64,000 bases of DNA from Apodemus sylvaticus (Eukaryota; Chordata; Mammalia; Rodentia; Muridae), in assembly GCF_947179515.1 (NCBI RefSeq), contig NC_067490.1, positions 31,408,827 to 31,472,826 of the forward strand, given 5' to 3'. A program made the translations under genes and the position numbers. A model generated the notes under the pieces. It was given only the letters and a program-made list of their open reading frames with translations, did no database searches and was not told the DNA's origin. Below, piece by piece: positions 24,348 to 38,255 of the stretch (its first letter is position 1; each line of letters starts with the position of its first letter).

Positions 24348-24724
24348 TGCATTGTGTCTAGTAGAATAAGAGAATAAGCCAGGCCATCAAAGGTAAATAT
24401 ACACATAAGTGTGAACATACTCTCCTTTTCTGGAGGGCCCTCCGATATCCTTCACGATGCATAGCACAGTTGGATGGAGTTCACCCTTCAGCCTTCATCA
24501 GTCTCTGCTGCAATTGCCTACTTTTTCATTAATGGGTATTAATTGTACAGCCCAATCAGATTCATTAGGACATGTTAATGCTTGTTTATTATGTACCATG
24601 ATAGTTTTTACTCCTCTCCTTGACTTCCGTTACCTCCCTTCCCATTTTCTTCTCCTTTCTCTTCCGAGTAGCCTCTGTTTACATTTCTGTTTACAAAAGC
24701 TAGAGTCTGTATATAAAAGATAAA
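22690..24724. other. Intronic stretch without recognised genes
   Basis: Holds a (TTTG)n run at 23,560-23,597, a (TG)n(GA)n run at 24,285-24,348, and a 139-codon + strand frame (23,909-24,328) that runs into the microsatellite and has no recognised product. No splice-bounded exon seen. Confidence 0.5.
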
Positions 24725-25100
24725 ATGAGACACTTGTTTTCATCATATAGGATATTTTAGTTTATATTGAAGACTTTCTGTTCTATGCAAGGAGTTTTCT
24801 CTTTGTGATTAAATACAACTCAATTATGTGTGTGTGTATACACAGACACACACACACACACACACACCACTATATCCTCCATTGGCAGGCTTCTGTGGTG
24901 CTTCGGTAGCTTGGTTTTCCTCAGTACTCTGTGGTATAAATGTATATACAATATCTATATGCTGACTTAGATTCCTTTAGGTATATCGTCAGGAATGGTA
25001 TGTCTGGATCATTTGGTAATTCCGCTTTTGGGTTTTTTGAGAAATCTCCATACTGATATTATACTGACTGTACCAGTTTGCATTTCCATCAGCAGGGTTT
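24725..25100 (-). mobile_element. L1 ORF2 3' fragment, antisense
   Basis: ttaggtatatcgtcaggaat, tgtctggatcatttggtaat, gagaaatctccatactgata and accagtttgcatttccatca match the antisense C-terminal end of L1 ORF2. It contains a (TG/CA) repeat at 24,825-24,868. Confidence 0.7.
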
Positions 25101-26885
25101 AAGAATTTCCTCCTAGCCACTCCCAATTCTAGGTTTTGGGACCTGGCAAGCAGGAGGTGGGATTGGCTAGAAGGCAGGGTGCTGAGATAGGATAGGTAGG
25201 ATAAAGGAAAGTTGAGTTCGCCATGAGAATCTATGGATTCAGGGAGTGGAGGCAGAGAGGCAATACAGGCTACTGCAGTTGCTCTACTATGTGACTGGGG
25301 GTGACAAGGGGCATTGGAATTGGAGGACAGGTAGAGGGTGAGGAGTAAGTTAAAAACCTTTCTTTTTTAGCATAGAAGGCTGTGTCTTTGCCATAGCCCT
25401 CCCGGCACAGGCTTTGTTATAGGAAGGACTGTACAAGTCTAGAATTATTTAGTCTCTCATTTTCCACATGATAGGAAGTTGTTTATACTGCAGTTCCATC
25501 TGTGAACAACCACAAACGTGTGCATCAGACAGTAGTCCTGATTTAGCAGGAGTACCTGCTGTCTCCTCCTAAGACCCCTCTGAACTCATCTGTGGTTCTG
25601 CATCACAAAGAAAATAATCTAAGTAGTAATGATCATGTGAAGACGACTTCAGGAAGAGTTCTTGCAAAGATATATTACATTTATAAATTTTATTTGTCAT
25701 TCTGAGAGTCCTAATATCTTTGCCATGATTGAAGATGAGGGCAGAAAACAGCAAATGCTACAGGAAGTAAAAATATGTCTAGTTTTCCCTCAAATGTAAG
25801 TATGGACATCAGAGCTCAGTGAACTTAATGAGGAAAATGTAACCAACTTCTTATTCTAAAAGGGTAAGTTCATTCAGAATTAGTGAGGTTGAACCAGTTA
25901 CACAAACAGTACTAAAGCTAATAATGACTAGCAGGGTTCATATATTTTGTGCTCTGCTTTTTGATTGAGAGGCAATAATTCATTGATTCGGACAGGCATC
26001 AGGTTAATCATCATTTGCACACAAAATTTTAGAATGTTATTTCATTGTTGAAAAAATTAATTTCAGTTATTTGCACATGATGAACTGATCCTCGTTCTTC
26101 TTCCAGCTTCTAGATTTATTCTGCGTGCGGCAGTTGGTATCTCCTCGTTGATTAAATTGTCTCCTGTTAGCCACTCAGCATCAGTATGAGCTGTCAGATG
26201 ATTCGTCTCTAGAAACACGACTCTGGAGGCATTATCTAGTTCAGCCATTTCTCATGTGAACATTTCAATGCAACGTTATTAAAATTTAGGTGGCCTTATA
26301 AAAAGCTAATGATTTCCATTTGTATGTATACACACATATATGTGCACATACATGTATATGAGCAGAGAGGATGAAAGGCAAACATTATATTGCCTATAGC
26401 AGCAGTAATTATTACTTGGGATATATCTGAACTGTGCTAGTATATTTTATATTGTTCATTTTGCAGAAGACAAAAAACTGAATCTGTGGCCACAGAGCAG
26501 GTGCAGGTTAACCTGTTAGAAGCTATCCACAGGAACTGCTGGAAGGTAGCTCATGGGGTCCACCTGTTTGCAGCAGGATGCTTATAAGATGGTATTCATG
26601 CATGTTTCTTTTTATTCTCCAAGTTCCCCCAGGAGTTTTCAGGACCTATTGACCAGTCTGCTCTACTTTATTCTGTTTGCCTGAATGTAGGGTGAAAACT
26701 CTGTTTTTGTAACACGCGAGAGAAATGTAGGCTTCCTGTGCTGAAACCGAAACATAGTCAGAGGGATTGAGTTGCACACTCCAGATACTGAAGGCATTAG
26801 AGAGAAATATCTCAAAAAAAAAAAAAAAGACATTTTCTGTCTTTTTTTTCTCTGACTTTCATTGTTTTATTATTTTTTAAAATTA
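25101..26885. other. Intronic stretch, nothing recognised
   Basis: Ordinary sequence with no SINE, L1 or exon signal that I can support. Confidence 0.4.
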
Positions 26886-26894
26886 CTTTTATCC

Positions 26895-27115
26895 CAAGTG
26901 GGGAGAGGACTTTCAGGATCAAGTACTCGCTGAGCAAGTGTGAGGGTCTGAGTTCAGATACTTTGCCACCACATAGAAACTGACTGGGAGTAATGGCACA
27001 TATACATTGGAGGAAAATACAGCCAGACCCTGTGGACTCAGTTGCCAGTCACTCTGGACCAAACTGCAAGTTCTGGGAGAGACTCAGTCCTAAAATACAA
27101 AACTGAAACACAATT
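26895..27115 (+). repeat. B4/B3-like SINE, sense
   Basis: Order of blocks: ggactttcaggatcaagtac, gagggtctgagttcagatac, ctgggagtaatggcacatat, then a B1-like 3' half (cagttgccagtcactctgg) and a short A-rich end. Confidence 0.5.
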
Positions 27116-27345
27116 CAAACATGCCAACATCAACCTCTAGCATCCATCCGTAGCTGCACAGATGAGCACAGCAGCACACTTGGGCACATACAAATATGCC
27201 ACAGAAAGAGACATAACATATATTGCCTTTATATAGCTGCCATAAGCCAACTCTACTATATGTACACCCCATGTATCTTGATGCTATGGTACTATACCTA
27301 CTGTGGTGCCAGGGCCAGACCTGGGACCTCAAGGGGATGAATCAA

Positions 27346-27348
27346 AAG

Positions 27349-27379
<31 letters not shown>

Positions 27380-27405
27380 ACACATACACACACACACACA
27401 TACAC
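27346..27405. repeat. (CA)n microsatellite
   Basis: Sixty bases of CA with occasional TA interruptions. Confidence 0.95.
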
Positions 27406-27573
27406 ACTTGGGATTGGGTGGTCTGGACTCTTCAGGAGACTCCGCATGTTAATTATATACAGTTCAATGGAGAGGCAGATTATTGCATTCAAGTATACTA
27501 GGAGGTAATGTTATAACAGATAAACAAGGAGTCAGGGCTTATGGTGAATAACTGGGTCAAGGAGACAAGTTTA

Positions 27574-28093
27574 CAATCACAAAAGAACACACATGGTATG
27601 CACCCGCTGATAAGTGGATATTAGCCCAAAAGCTTGGAATACCCAAAATATAACTCACAGACCACATGAGGCTCAAGAGGAAGGAAGACCAAAGTTTGGA
27701 TACTTTGATCCTTATTGGAAAGTAGATCAAAATACGCATGGCTCATAGCCAACCAATAGACTGATCATAGGGTCCCCAGTGCTGCAGCTAGAGAAAGGAC
27801 CCAAGGAGCTGAAGAGGTTTGCAGCCCCACAGGAGGAAAAATAATATGTACCAACCAGTACTCCCAGAGCTCCCAGGGACTAAGCCACCAACCAAAGAGT
27901 ATAATTGGAGGGACCCATGGCTCCAGCTACATATGTAGCAAAAGATGGCCATTTCAGACATCAGTGTTGGTCGATGGTCCTGTGAAGGTTTGATGCCCCC
28001 AGAATAGGGCAATGCAAGTCAGGAAATTGGAGGGATAACACAGAAAGGGGATATCATTTGAAATGTAAATAAAGCAAATATGTAATTAAAAAC
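27574..28093 (+). mobile_element. 5'-truncated L1 3' end, sense, with target duplication
   Basis: Starts caatcacaaaagaacacac and runs through the rodent L1 3' UTR (gataagtggatattagccca, ccaaggagctgaagaggttt, gaaatgtaaataaagcaaat) to a short A-rich tail. Flanked by agacaagttta (27,563-27,573) and agacaagctta (28,094-28,104), a target duplication with one difference. Confidence 0.85.
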
Positions 28094-28894
28094 AGACAAG
28101 CTTAGCTAGTCTCCATCAGAGCAGTCTCTATAGTGGACCATTGACAGGCTGTATATATCCAGGCAGAGAAAGCTGTGGTAGGCATTTTCTTCACACACCA
28201 GCATTGTCCACATGTGGACCAGAGGAAGATGTTGCCTTCTTTCTGAGCCTTACTGTGGGGCAGAGGCTTTGCCATTTCCCCAAGGGTCTAAAGCTTCAGG
28301 GACCTGGCCACGGCCATGTCAACAATACGCCTTTGCTCGGGACGACTTGCACTCAGGGCTTCTACACACTGTGGAATTTCCTTTTTATTGTGATGTTATT
28401 TTGATGTACATTTAACACAGTGGGTGCTGGCACCCTCAGAGGTGGAGGGTATGCTGTCTGTCTTTCTCTTGTGTATTGTTACGTCCATTAATAAGTCTCT
28501 TGGGGTAGCACTACTCACTGGTTGTTTTCTCAGGTCTGAGAAATGTGTATGGGCCATCTTTTGAAAGTTAAAAATATTGTAGTAACTTCTCACAGAAGGG
28601 AGTGTTTTGTGTTCACGGGAACTCCTTGACAGGCACTCCTTGCCCATCCATTCCTCCTTCCAGAAGGTTCGCTTTCCTGTGTCTAAGTGAAGTGACAGCT
28701 AGTGAGCCCGCTGGTAAACACGTGCGCTTCTTCCCTGTCCTTTCCCCTAGTTGGTCCTCCTCTCTTGCTTCTGTGGCAGTCTCTATCAGAATCCAGATCA
28801 GTCATACAGACATTTTTCACTTCCGTCAATAACTTTGCTGAGATAAAATTAATATATGATATAATTCATCCGTTTAAAGTACACAGTTCATTTG

Positions 28895-29045
28895 TTTGTT
28901 TGTTTTTCTAGACTAAATGTCTCTGTGTAGACCTGATTATCTTAGAACTTGCTCTGTAGACAAGCCTCGCTTTGAATTTATAGAGATCTGCCTGCCTCTG
29001 CCTCCTGAGTGCTGGGACTAAAGGCGTGTGTCACCACCATCTGGC
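28895..29045 (-). repeat. B1 SINE, antisense
   Basis: (TTTG)n leader, then atctgcctgcctctgcctcc, tgagtgctgggactaaaggc, gtgtcaccaccatctggcc. Confidence 0.85.
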
Positions 29046-29049
29046 CAGC

Positions 29050-30700
29050 TTGTTTATTTTTAGTATATTCATAGAATGAATATTCACAGCCTCAAAGTGA
29101 AAAAAAAAAATCAGCAAAATAAACCAGATACAAGCAAAATCGGATAAAATCACCCAGTACTAAAATCCCTGGGACTGCAAATCAAAGAAATCTGTGTTCC
29201 CTTTGCTGATTTGTCAGGGTGTCAAGGGTCTAAGGAAGTCAGGCCATATCATCTGTTTAATGACATGGGGAGGGGAGTCAGCATGAAGTCTCTTCTCCCA
29301 TCAAACCTCTGCCTTTGAGACTGTTCTCATTAGACGCTGGGGATCATTACCAGACTAACCCCAGTGACTCTGCCTCTCAGCTGTGGGACCCTCAGATCTG
29401 ACCGAGCATCCACAGCATGTGTAGATTTGTGGCTAAAAGGTCCTCGCAGTGAGTACACTTGAGTTTACATCTTTCCTGAGCTGGGCACCCACATTACACT
29501 TACTTTATCATCTATAAAACATCACTGTCATTTTCAAAGGCACATAAATGTATGTATTGCTATCATTTTATCCCATTTTTCTCACAATTAAAAAAAAACA
29601 AACTTTATAATGTCTCATTGTACAATTATTCCACATCCATCCTTTTGTAGTGTCAGGGTTCTACTTTTATTGTTTCCTCTGTCATATTTCTACTTATTTG
29701 ATGGAATAATGATTTTCTGCCTGACAAAAAAATTCTCTTACTACTATATAAGAGTGAGTTAGTTCCTTATTGATAATCATTTTCTGTAATGCAATGTGTC
29801 AGCTATTATTAAAATACAGATAAATTCTTCTGATATCTTCTCATATGACAAAACAGTTATTTCATCTTATAGTCCATAACTGTAAATGGTAATAGCTCTT
29901 AATTTTGGACATAATACAAACTATAAGCAAATTCTAGACCAGACTCATCGGCTTGTAAGTTGTAAGGTTTGAACAAATTTAGTATACGTGCTTAAACCTT
30001 TAAGCTCTATATGTTCCTGTCTGCAGGACATACCATGTCTTAGGTGAGTGCAAGAGCTCCCTGCTGTGCCACATGTCTGTTGTCTGACACATTACAACAC
30101 ATTATGAGGGCAAGTGAAAGTCCACAAATATTGGGAATTATATACTATGGAATAGAAAAGGATTTTTTCTCTGAAAAGTTTCTTTTGAGATAGGGTTGCA
30201 CATCTCTCTCAATGGCCTGGAACTCAATCAAACTAGACATGTTCTTATTCTTTCTTATTTCTATATTGTTTTTATTCTTGGAATTTATATTTATTCCTTG
30301 AAGATAAAAGTAATTCACTCCGATTTGACATCAGCTCTTTAAGTGAAGGGTCTGATATGATAGTGATACTGCTAAGATCATGGTTTCTCTCCTGGACTGT
30401 AGGTGTTAAAGTAGCCAGTTTAGACAGGAAAATACACATTCTCTTTTGAAGAATGAGGATGTATTTTTATGTGTTTATCTCCTTAAAAATTGAAATAAGT
30501 ATATAGGTAGCAATGAGAAAAAGTAGACCATACAGTATTTTTATCGAGTACAACCATAACCGTTATGTTTTCAAACTTGGCTGGTATCTCCTCCAGTAAA
30601 TGTTTAGTCAACAAGTTAAAAAAATGAAGTGATCAATCGAAGAAAATGAACACTCTGCTTTAAATGAGTTCTGTCTTTTAGGAATGCAGTTCTTTAACAT
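29050..30700. other. Intronic stretch, nothing recognised
   Basis: AT-rich sequence with no supportable feature. Confidence 0.4.
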
Positions 30701-30714
30701 GGACTAGGAAGCCT

Positions 30715-30912
30715 TTAGATGCCAAGTCATTTATAATGAAACAGATGGAACTAGAGACCATCATATTAAGTGGAACAAGCCAGATTAAAAATGACAAATG
30801 TCACATGTCCTCTCCTTTATGGAATCTAGATTAAAAAGAAAAGGAACCGGAGATTAATTTGAAAAAGGATGGAAACTATTGGGGCCAGAGAAGGTAATGG
30901 AGGTAAATATGA
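30715..30912 (+). mobile_element. L1 3' fragment, sense, old
   Basis: tgaaacagatggaactagag, atcatattaagtggaacaag and gtcctctcctttatggaatc are L1 ORF2/3' UTR junction blocks. Confidence 0.6.
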
Positions 30913-30924
30913 GTAAAATATATG

Positions 30925-31268
30925 TTTTAGTCAATGTTCTCATGCTGTGAAGAGACTCTGTGACCATGGCAACTCCTATAGAGGGAAATCATTTACCTGG
31001 ACTGACATATGGGTTTAGTGCATTGTTCCTGTGGAAGGAAGCATGGTAATGCACAGGTAGTCATGATGCTGGAGAGATAGCTGAGAGTTCTATATCCGGA
31101 ACTGCAGAAAGAGAGAGAGGGAGAGAGAGAAAGGGAGAGGAAGACGGAGACAGAGAGACAGAGACAGACAGAGACAGAGACGGGGGCGGGGGTGGGGGGA
31201 GGTACCGCCTCATAGTGCCACTTCAAGGTCACCAAGCATTCCTGTCTGTGAGCCTGTGAGTCCATTCT
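30925..31268 (-). mobile_element. Rodent LTR-like repeat, antisense, with GA-rich expansion
   Basis: ttctcatgctgtgaagagact, ccatggcaactcctatagag, gctgagagttctatatccgg, a (GA)/(GACA)n expansion at 31,107-31,200, and gtgccacttcaaggtcacc. Same superfamily as the copies at 32,430 and 54,126. Confidence 0.55.
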
Positions 31269-32429
31269 TATATAAATAACCACAGCACGATATACACATG
31301 CATGAAAATGTTGCGATGAGACCTGTTTGACTAATTATAACATGGAATGTTATGTATATTTTCAAACTTAGAAACTGGTAAATCTGCCTGTATTAAGTGT
31401 GCTTCTTGGAAAAGTATTCTGTTGCTCTCTCTTGCTTATTATAATATAATCTGAAGTGATGGCCATGTTAATAAAAGAATAGAAACACAAATGGAAATCA
31501 GTAATTCTACAATTAAGCTTCAGGATGCAATTCTGGATATGTGCAGTAGGCTGGGCATCTCTTGGTACTTACCTTGAGATTCCCATTCCTTCCACAGCAT
31601 CTCTCACATGTTTATATGTGGAAATTCACAATCTCATATGAAATTAAGGGAAGGCTTGTTTCCTGGGTGAACAGTAGGGCTTCTTTGTATTTATATCAAG
31701 CTGATGTTATTTCTTTTTTTTTAATTATTTTTTGTTATATAGTCTTTATTCCATTGTGTATAGTATTATATGGTAAATATAATATTTGAATTATACATTT
31801 AAATTATACAATATTTCCTATTATTAAAATGAAGTGAAAAGCTCTACTCTTCTATGAAACAGGAATGTTGTCATTCAGAGAGGAAACAAAGTCAGTTGTC
31901 AGTGGTGAATATCAGGAATGGGGAGCTTTCTGTATTTCTTTTCTTGTTTTTGTGTTTTCTTCAATAGGAGCTAGAATAGTTTAAATTGAATGTTTTCATT
32001 TTCTCCTAGTTTTTCATAGGTACCTTTGATTTATATTGATCTAAAGAAGCATATAGAGGAGTGATATGCCCTTTTCTATCTTTTAAGATATAGCAAGCTA
32101 ATTTGGGCATAGAACAGTGGTAGTTTTTTGTAGTGAGTTCATCAGAGCTGAATTATATAATAACTGAGTATTGGTTTGTGATATTCAGTTTCTAGAAATA
32201 CTATTATGCCATTTGAGTTATATAGAATTGTCTGTTCTTAAAATGGTGTTAGAAACCAATAATGAAATTTTTATATTCCTAGAAATATATATATATATAA
32301 ATAAAGATTCATTTATATATATATAAAGAAAAAGATTCATTTTATTACAGGCCCCTATAGAGCACCCAGAAATTCATCAAAATTATAAAACTGTCATGAT
32401 TATAAAAATTCTTAAACTAGTTTGGTAGC

Positions 32430-32743
32430 TGTCTTATTAGGCTGTCCTATTACTGTAATAAAACACCATGGCAAAGCAACTTAGAGAAGGAAAGGTTTAT
32501 TTGGGCCTATGGTTCTAGAGATGAAGGGTCCATCTGGCAGGCGGTGTCAGCCGTGGTACTGGTAAGCTGAGAGTTCACATTTTAAATCACATGCTGGAAA
32601 CCAAATGAATGGGGAATGGCAGTTGGTTTTAAACCCTAAAAGTCCACTCCTATCGCCATACTTCCCCCAAGGAGACCATACCTCTCCAACAATGTTACCA
32701 ACTGGGCACAGTGACGGAGCCTGTCATCCAAACCACCACAGTG
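32430..32743 (-). mobile_element. Rodent LTR-like repeat, antisense
   Basis: Blocks taataaaacaccatggcaa, gaaggaaaggtttatttggg, accatacctctccaacaatg and gtcatccaaaccaccaca, in the order seen in related copies. Confidence 0.55.
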
Positions 32744-32929
32744 GCACGGGCTGTTAATCTCAGTGTTTAGAGGTATAGCCTCAGAATCAGAACTTTGAGA
32801 TTACCCCCATGATATATGAGTCACTGTATCAAAAAAATAATTCTTTAAAAGATAAAGTATACTCTTGAAAACGTAATTAACCATTATTTGATCATTAAGG
32901 GTTTTCTTCTTGATGCTGCCCTTTTTTTT

Positions 32930-33045
32930 TTCGGGGGGGGGGGCACTTACTCTGTAGCCCAGGATGGCCTTGATCTTGGGCCAACCCTACCAGCCTCACC
33001 AGCCTGTGTGCTCCTAAGGAAATTGGGATTCTCTTTCAGGCTTTT
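32930..33045 (-). repeat. B1-like SINE remnant, antisense
   Basis: A poly-G run (32,935-32,943), then tctgtagcccaggatggcct and cttgatcttgggccaaccc. Diverged in its 3' half. Confidence 0.45.
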
Positions 33046-34239
33046 AGTCATGTTTGTTAGTTACCGAATTTATGTTCAGAGGGAAGCTAAAGACCATTTT
33101 ACTAAAGTTTGAGAGAAAAAATACAGGACAGGTAAACAGTAATCTTGGCAGTAGTCAGGAGGAGTGGGATGGAAAAGAAGGAAGTCCTGCTTTTGAGTTA
33201 GGGTCTAACCCAGGCAGCATGATCAGCAATGGAGAGTCAGGAATTTGGGTCCAAAGTTGACCATGAGGGAGCAATGTATCCTCAGTGCCTTCCAAGCTAC
33301 TGGAACACTGGGATTGTTGGCATACGCTTTCACATCTGGCTTCCTTAGGATTCTCGTAAGTGAGCATTGTATAAAAGCGCCTACCTTTAATAAAAGTGTA
33401 GTCAGTTCCAGTGTAAATGGCATACCAAGTTGTGATATAGAGCCACTCGTAGTTGAGGGCATGCTAACTTGCTTAGTTATTGGCTTTCAATTATCTATAA
33501 ACATTCACATATGCGTGATATATGCATGATATGTGATAAAATGCACTCATTTAAAGAAACTACTGTGAAATTTCATAAATGTCTGTAGTTATTCGTACCA
33601 TAACATCTTCTCATGTCCTCACAGCAAGTCTTTCTTACCCCGAGTCATCTTTTCTCCATCCTCAGTCACGGGTAGACACTGGTCCTTCTCATTCCTCTGA
33701 ATTGGTGTTCCTCCTCCTCCTCAGCTCAGTCATAATACTGTTAGTATTTTGCAATGTTCAATTTTTGGGCGAGCCAGGGTGTTACCACTTAGGCATTTTA
33801 GCAGTATTTCTGGGGTTCTCTGTCTATCAGATGCCAGGTGAGAACTCATCCCACTACCTCAGTTGTGGGAACTGAAATGCCTATTGCCAAATTCCCCCCT
33901 TGGGATCAAAACTGCAGCTACTTGAGAACCGGTACTTACTATAAGATTGCTTTTCTGGCGCCCACATTTCACAGGAATAATAATGCAGAGTGTTCATCCT
34001 CTGTACGTCTTTCAGTTTGTTCAGTAAAATGAATGACTCAAAAGTTAGAGATGCTGCTATACACATGCTACTTGCTTTCTTTTTACAGAGTTCCAGGAGG
34101 TCAGTATTTAATCATAAACTACACTCTGTTTAACTGTTTCCTTTTTATGTTCATCTAAATCCTTTAAAACAATAGTGGATACTTTTCGCCAGGGAATTAT
34201 TTGTGTATCGGCTTGACTTTGCAAGGCTATCATTTTCTG

Positions 34240-34325
34240 TGAGGGGCTGGGCATGGTGGTATACACCTATAATTCCAGTACTTTGGAATCTTAGACAGTG
34301 CAAAGTGTGTGCACAGCACAGTGGC
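34240..34325 (+). repeat. B1 SINE fragment, sense
   Basis: gggctgggcatggtggtatac and acctataattccagtacttt are the B1 head; the rest is diverged. Confidence 0.6.
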
Positions 34326-34988
34326 AGTAGGGTTGTGTGTCATTCAAAGCTTTTTTTTTGTAATTTAAATATCCTTATCCTTTCTTAGTTATGCTTACAA
34401 ATACAACTTTGGCTGTGATAATTGTGGGATGATGGATGATATGTCTCGGTCTTTTAAGACTAATTAGAAGGGTAATTTAGATCGTGTTTTCTTTACTGAG
34501 ATGTCTATGTGTATGTATATTCTAGGTGTGTGCACATGTGCCGGAATATGATAGTTTTTCCCTACCCTTAGCTTCAGCTTCTCTACTAACCAAAGTCTGA
34601 AAATACTAAGTAGAAAATTCTGAAACTAATCATTGGTAAATTGCTTTTTGTTGGAGTTAATCTGATAAGGACCTCTACTGCCAACTCACTTTGTTCTATT
34701 CTGTATGGGACACGCCCCCTGTCCAGCCATGTGCTACTTAAGTTCTTTGCCCATTTCTCACTTAGTGGCCAATCTGATGATTGGCAATTGTGGTATACTA
34801 GTATCAGTGTTCAGTTAACCATTAAGTTACTTAATAATTCCAATATAGAGTGGAAGGCTGTCATTTTCCTATACTAAATAATCATTGCTCTATTTTGATA
34901 TTAGGGATTATTGTTAGCTCCTTTGACTTTAATACAGATATTTGACTATCTAGCCTGTAATATTCTAACCTGTGATTTTGCTTACTAG

Positions 34989-35114
34989 ACAATGATATTG
35001 GAAACATGTTATCATGCTTCAAAATGTCTGATAAACAAACGGAGTGGATAGAAAACTGCCGAAGACAGTTTTGTAAAGCCATGAAATCCGAGCCGGACGC
35101 AGTCTGTGGAAGTG
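34989..35114 (+). CDS. Tbc1d32: Probable Tbc1d32 coding exon d
   Basis: 126-bp exon behind a 12.8-kb intron. The acceptor is tgcttactag and the donor AAGTG/gtgagt is near consensus. Two bases complete an Asp codon with the last base of exon c, and one base is left over. The open frame contains SDKQTEWIENCRRQFCK and continues to CGS, with a mix of charged and aromatic residues typical of real coding sequence. The antisense strand is also partly open here (34,882-35,244), but it has no start or splice context and is treated as a shadow. Confidence 0.82.
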
Positions 35115-36007
35115 GTGAGTGCTTTGTTCCATACTGGGGATCTCCCTGCATGAAGTCATTACAACAGAAGCTGTGGCTCCTGGGAAGTTCTGCCTGTGTG
35201 TGCAGGAAACATAATGCTAATTGGAAAAGTCCATGGCCCTTCAAGGGATTTGTAATTCTGAGAGAATCAAAGATTAGAGTACTCTTAAGCCTTGTAACAG
35301 ACTCTCTGACGTGGTGAGCATCTCTGATGTCCTGTTGTCTTTTCTTGGGCTACAGCTTACCTGGTTTCAACAGTCTTCATATGCCACATTGCTGTATCTT
35401 TGTAGAAGGCTTAACCAGTTCACTAGTAACATAAGTATCTTAAAACATCACCTGGCACCCAGCAAAACCAATTAAATGATTCCTAAGGAAGCTTTATCAT
35501 AAGGCAGTGTCTCTAGTTTCAAACTTATCAAGCAAGTTTAACCCCAATAATTTACATGTGCTTTAGCTTTCTGAAGCCGTAACTTTAATCTGTTGCTGCC
35601 ATAAGATAGACTTCCTAAACATTGTCATTTATAAGTGACTTAACTTCATCAGTCATACTTAATGGCTTTCATATTTTTTATAAAATTGGAAAAAAGGAAT
35701 GTAAGAACTAAATTAATAGTTTGCTAGAAATGGTATTTTAGAGAATAATTAAATATTTATGTGGCAACAAAATCACAAATTATTCAATTATTCTCCACAG
35801 CATGAGTATAAATGAGCAGTTAAACGTTTCGTATCCCTTAAGATTTATAAAGTATCTATATATTTATTCTTGATTGTGTAAGGGAGAATATGTAAAATAG
35901 GCTTTCTCAGTGGGTTTAGCACATGGCTAAAAACACATAGCAACTTAGGAGAGGAGCGGCTTGGAAGAGTTTAGTTTAAATGTTTAAATACATCAAAAAA
36001 GGACAGC

Positions 36008-36160
36008 CCTGGCCTCAGAGTTGGTGGCAACGCCTTTAATCCCATCACTTGGGAGTCAGAGAGGCAGATGGATCTCTGAGTTTAAGGCCAGCCTGGTCTA
36101 CAGAGAGTGTTCCAGGACATCCAGGGATAACCAAGAAACCCTGTCTTGAAAAACAAAATA
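36008..36160 (+). repeat. B1 SINE, sense
   Basis: ggtggcaacgcctttaatcc, aggcagatggatctctgagt, aaggccagcctggtctacag, ccaagaaaccctgtcttgaa. Nearly full length. Frames at 36,049-36,327 are by-products. Confidence 0.9.
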
Positions 36161-38141
36161 ACAACAGAACACAGTTCAGAGTATTTCTGTCTCATAGGGA
36201 AACAGAAGAGAAGTGTCACTTGTCTATCCATTATCTTCTGAAATGGAAGAGACAAACCCAACAAAGGGTTTTCTTTGGCATTTGGGACACTGTCCACATG
36301 TCCTTCCATAGTTATTCAGCTTCTTGATGCTGTGTCCGTCAGTATACTGTGAGCTACTTCCAGTTCTAGCTCCAGGATTCTCTGCCCTAAAGCTTATTCA
36401 CTTACATAAAGCTCAGTGCATTCCACAGCAACTTTATTATGTAACCTATATTTTATCAATGATGAAATTGAAATTCATAATTTATATAACAGCCTAGTTC
36501 TCTGTAGCAGTAGAGGCTAGAGGTGGATCCAGGTAATCTAATGTCAGAAGCTTACAGCATCACTTTCCTATGCCACTTTTTTATACCTAACCTTTAGTCT
36601 ATTAGAGACAGTATTTATCAGATAGACAAAGAAAAGGAAAACACTGGTTTAATAATAAATTATATTGTTGCATGTAGTATCTCACAGCATACTTGTTTCC
36701 AGCCTTACAATGGGCCATCCTTGGTCTTGAACCCCTGACTCTTGGTGGCTAGGAAATTAAAACAGAGAGACACACAGACACAGGAGATGGGGTTTTTCTG
36801 TCTCCACAACCAGGAGCCTCAGTGTGTTTGCAGTACAGCACAGGGGGAAGGGCTATCTAATCTTAGTAGGAAGTCCTTACAGAGGCACAGCATTAGGCTA
36901 TGAACACCTCAGGAGAAAGCCACAGTTGCCAGTTTTTACATAGGCTGGTCTCATATTATGGGCACGCACACTGGGACCGCTACAGAAAGTCTTACACCCA
37001 TGTGCATATCAGCTTTTCCAGTTTCCTACAGCTCAGAGGCCTTGTTATCCTTGACATGGCTGTGCCTGTGTCAACAATGCGTAGTCACTCATGACTTCCC
37101 TCATTTAGGTTTTCTTCCGGTCCCTATGTACACTGCCTGTAATCTCAGGGGAACTCATTTCAAAGGCAAACCCATTGCAAAAATATTCGGCAGACACATA
37201 GATATATACATATATACATGCACATAAGTCTACCCCTGCAGCCTTGGACAGCTTGGGTTATAAATATGAGTGACCTACAGTTACGAGATTTAATGCTTTA
37301 TAAATTATCCATCGTAAATTAACCTATTCAATTACCTGTTCAGATTTCCAAAATTATGAGAGATTGAGATTTCATTTTAAATTTCTATGACTACAAGTGC
37401 CCCAGTGAAAAGAGGGAAAGATAGAAGGAAGTGTGTAATTACAGTTTGAGGACTTGCTTGTTGAGAGTATTGTCCTACAGTGGGCAGATGCTACCCTGTT
37501 TTGGCAGTGGGGAAGGGGTGGAGAATAATCCATTAATAAGCAGTATTCACACATGTAATTAAATCTGACCATCTTCACAATGATCAGAGGATTCCCCACT
37601 TTCTTTGCGTGTGGGCTCCTTGTATTTGTGGGTTTCCTTCCTGGCAGGAAGCATGTGAGAGGATCAAGTGATCCTGTGAGGATGGACATGCGCATGCCTG
37701 CACTTCAGTCCTGGTGAAGTGATGGTTTACATGACCCCGAATCTCTCCTAACCCCACAGGAATGTTAACTAGTACAAGTACTTTGCTCAATTTGTATTAA
37801 CACTCCAGTGCCAGAAGAAAGCAACAGGGGACACTCTGCTTCACTGGTTGAATTTCAGATGTGGTTATGATGCAAATCATTACAGAATTCCCTTTGTTCT
37901 TTTCCTGTCTTATTGTCAGTGAATTAACTGGTTTGTGGTGTTCTTTTGGCTTTCCTACCCTAGTTCCTTAGTATTTGCCCATTGTTAGCAATCAATTTCA
38001 GAAGCAACCCCGGATATGGTAATTTCTAATCCCTTGCATCTGATATCCTAGAGGCAGCTCTCCATTAAAACACTATTTTCTCATTATTTTCCAATTAGTA
38101 TCTCCTGCTAATCTTTTATGAGTCTTGTAGTAGTCAGACAG

Positions 38142-38255
38142 TTTAGTATCTGCCTTGTATATTTTTTTCATTGATACTGACCAATGACTTAGTCTCTTAC
38201 TGAAATTCTTATGAGTGATTACTACAGTTTAAGTTGGTCACTGTATAACACATAC
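38142..38255. repeat. Locally duplicated segment, copy 1
   Basis: Shares a long diverged match with 38,715-38,829. Both contain gagtgattactacagtttaa followed by gttggtcactgtataa, and matching upstream blocks (tatctg.cttatat, ttcattgatact, atgacttagt). Confidence 0.85.

Noticed and set aside
34882..35244. 120-codon minus-strand frame
   Set aside because: Antisense shadow of exon d and its intron flanks.
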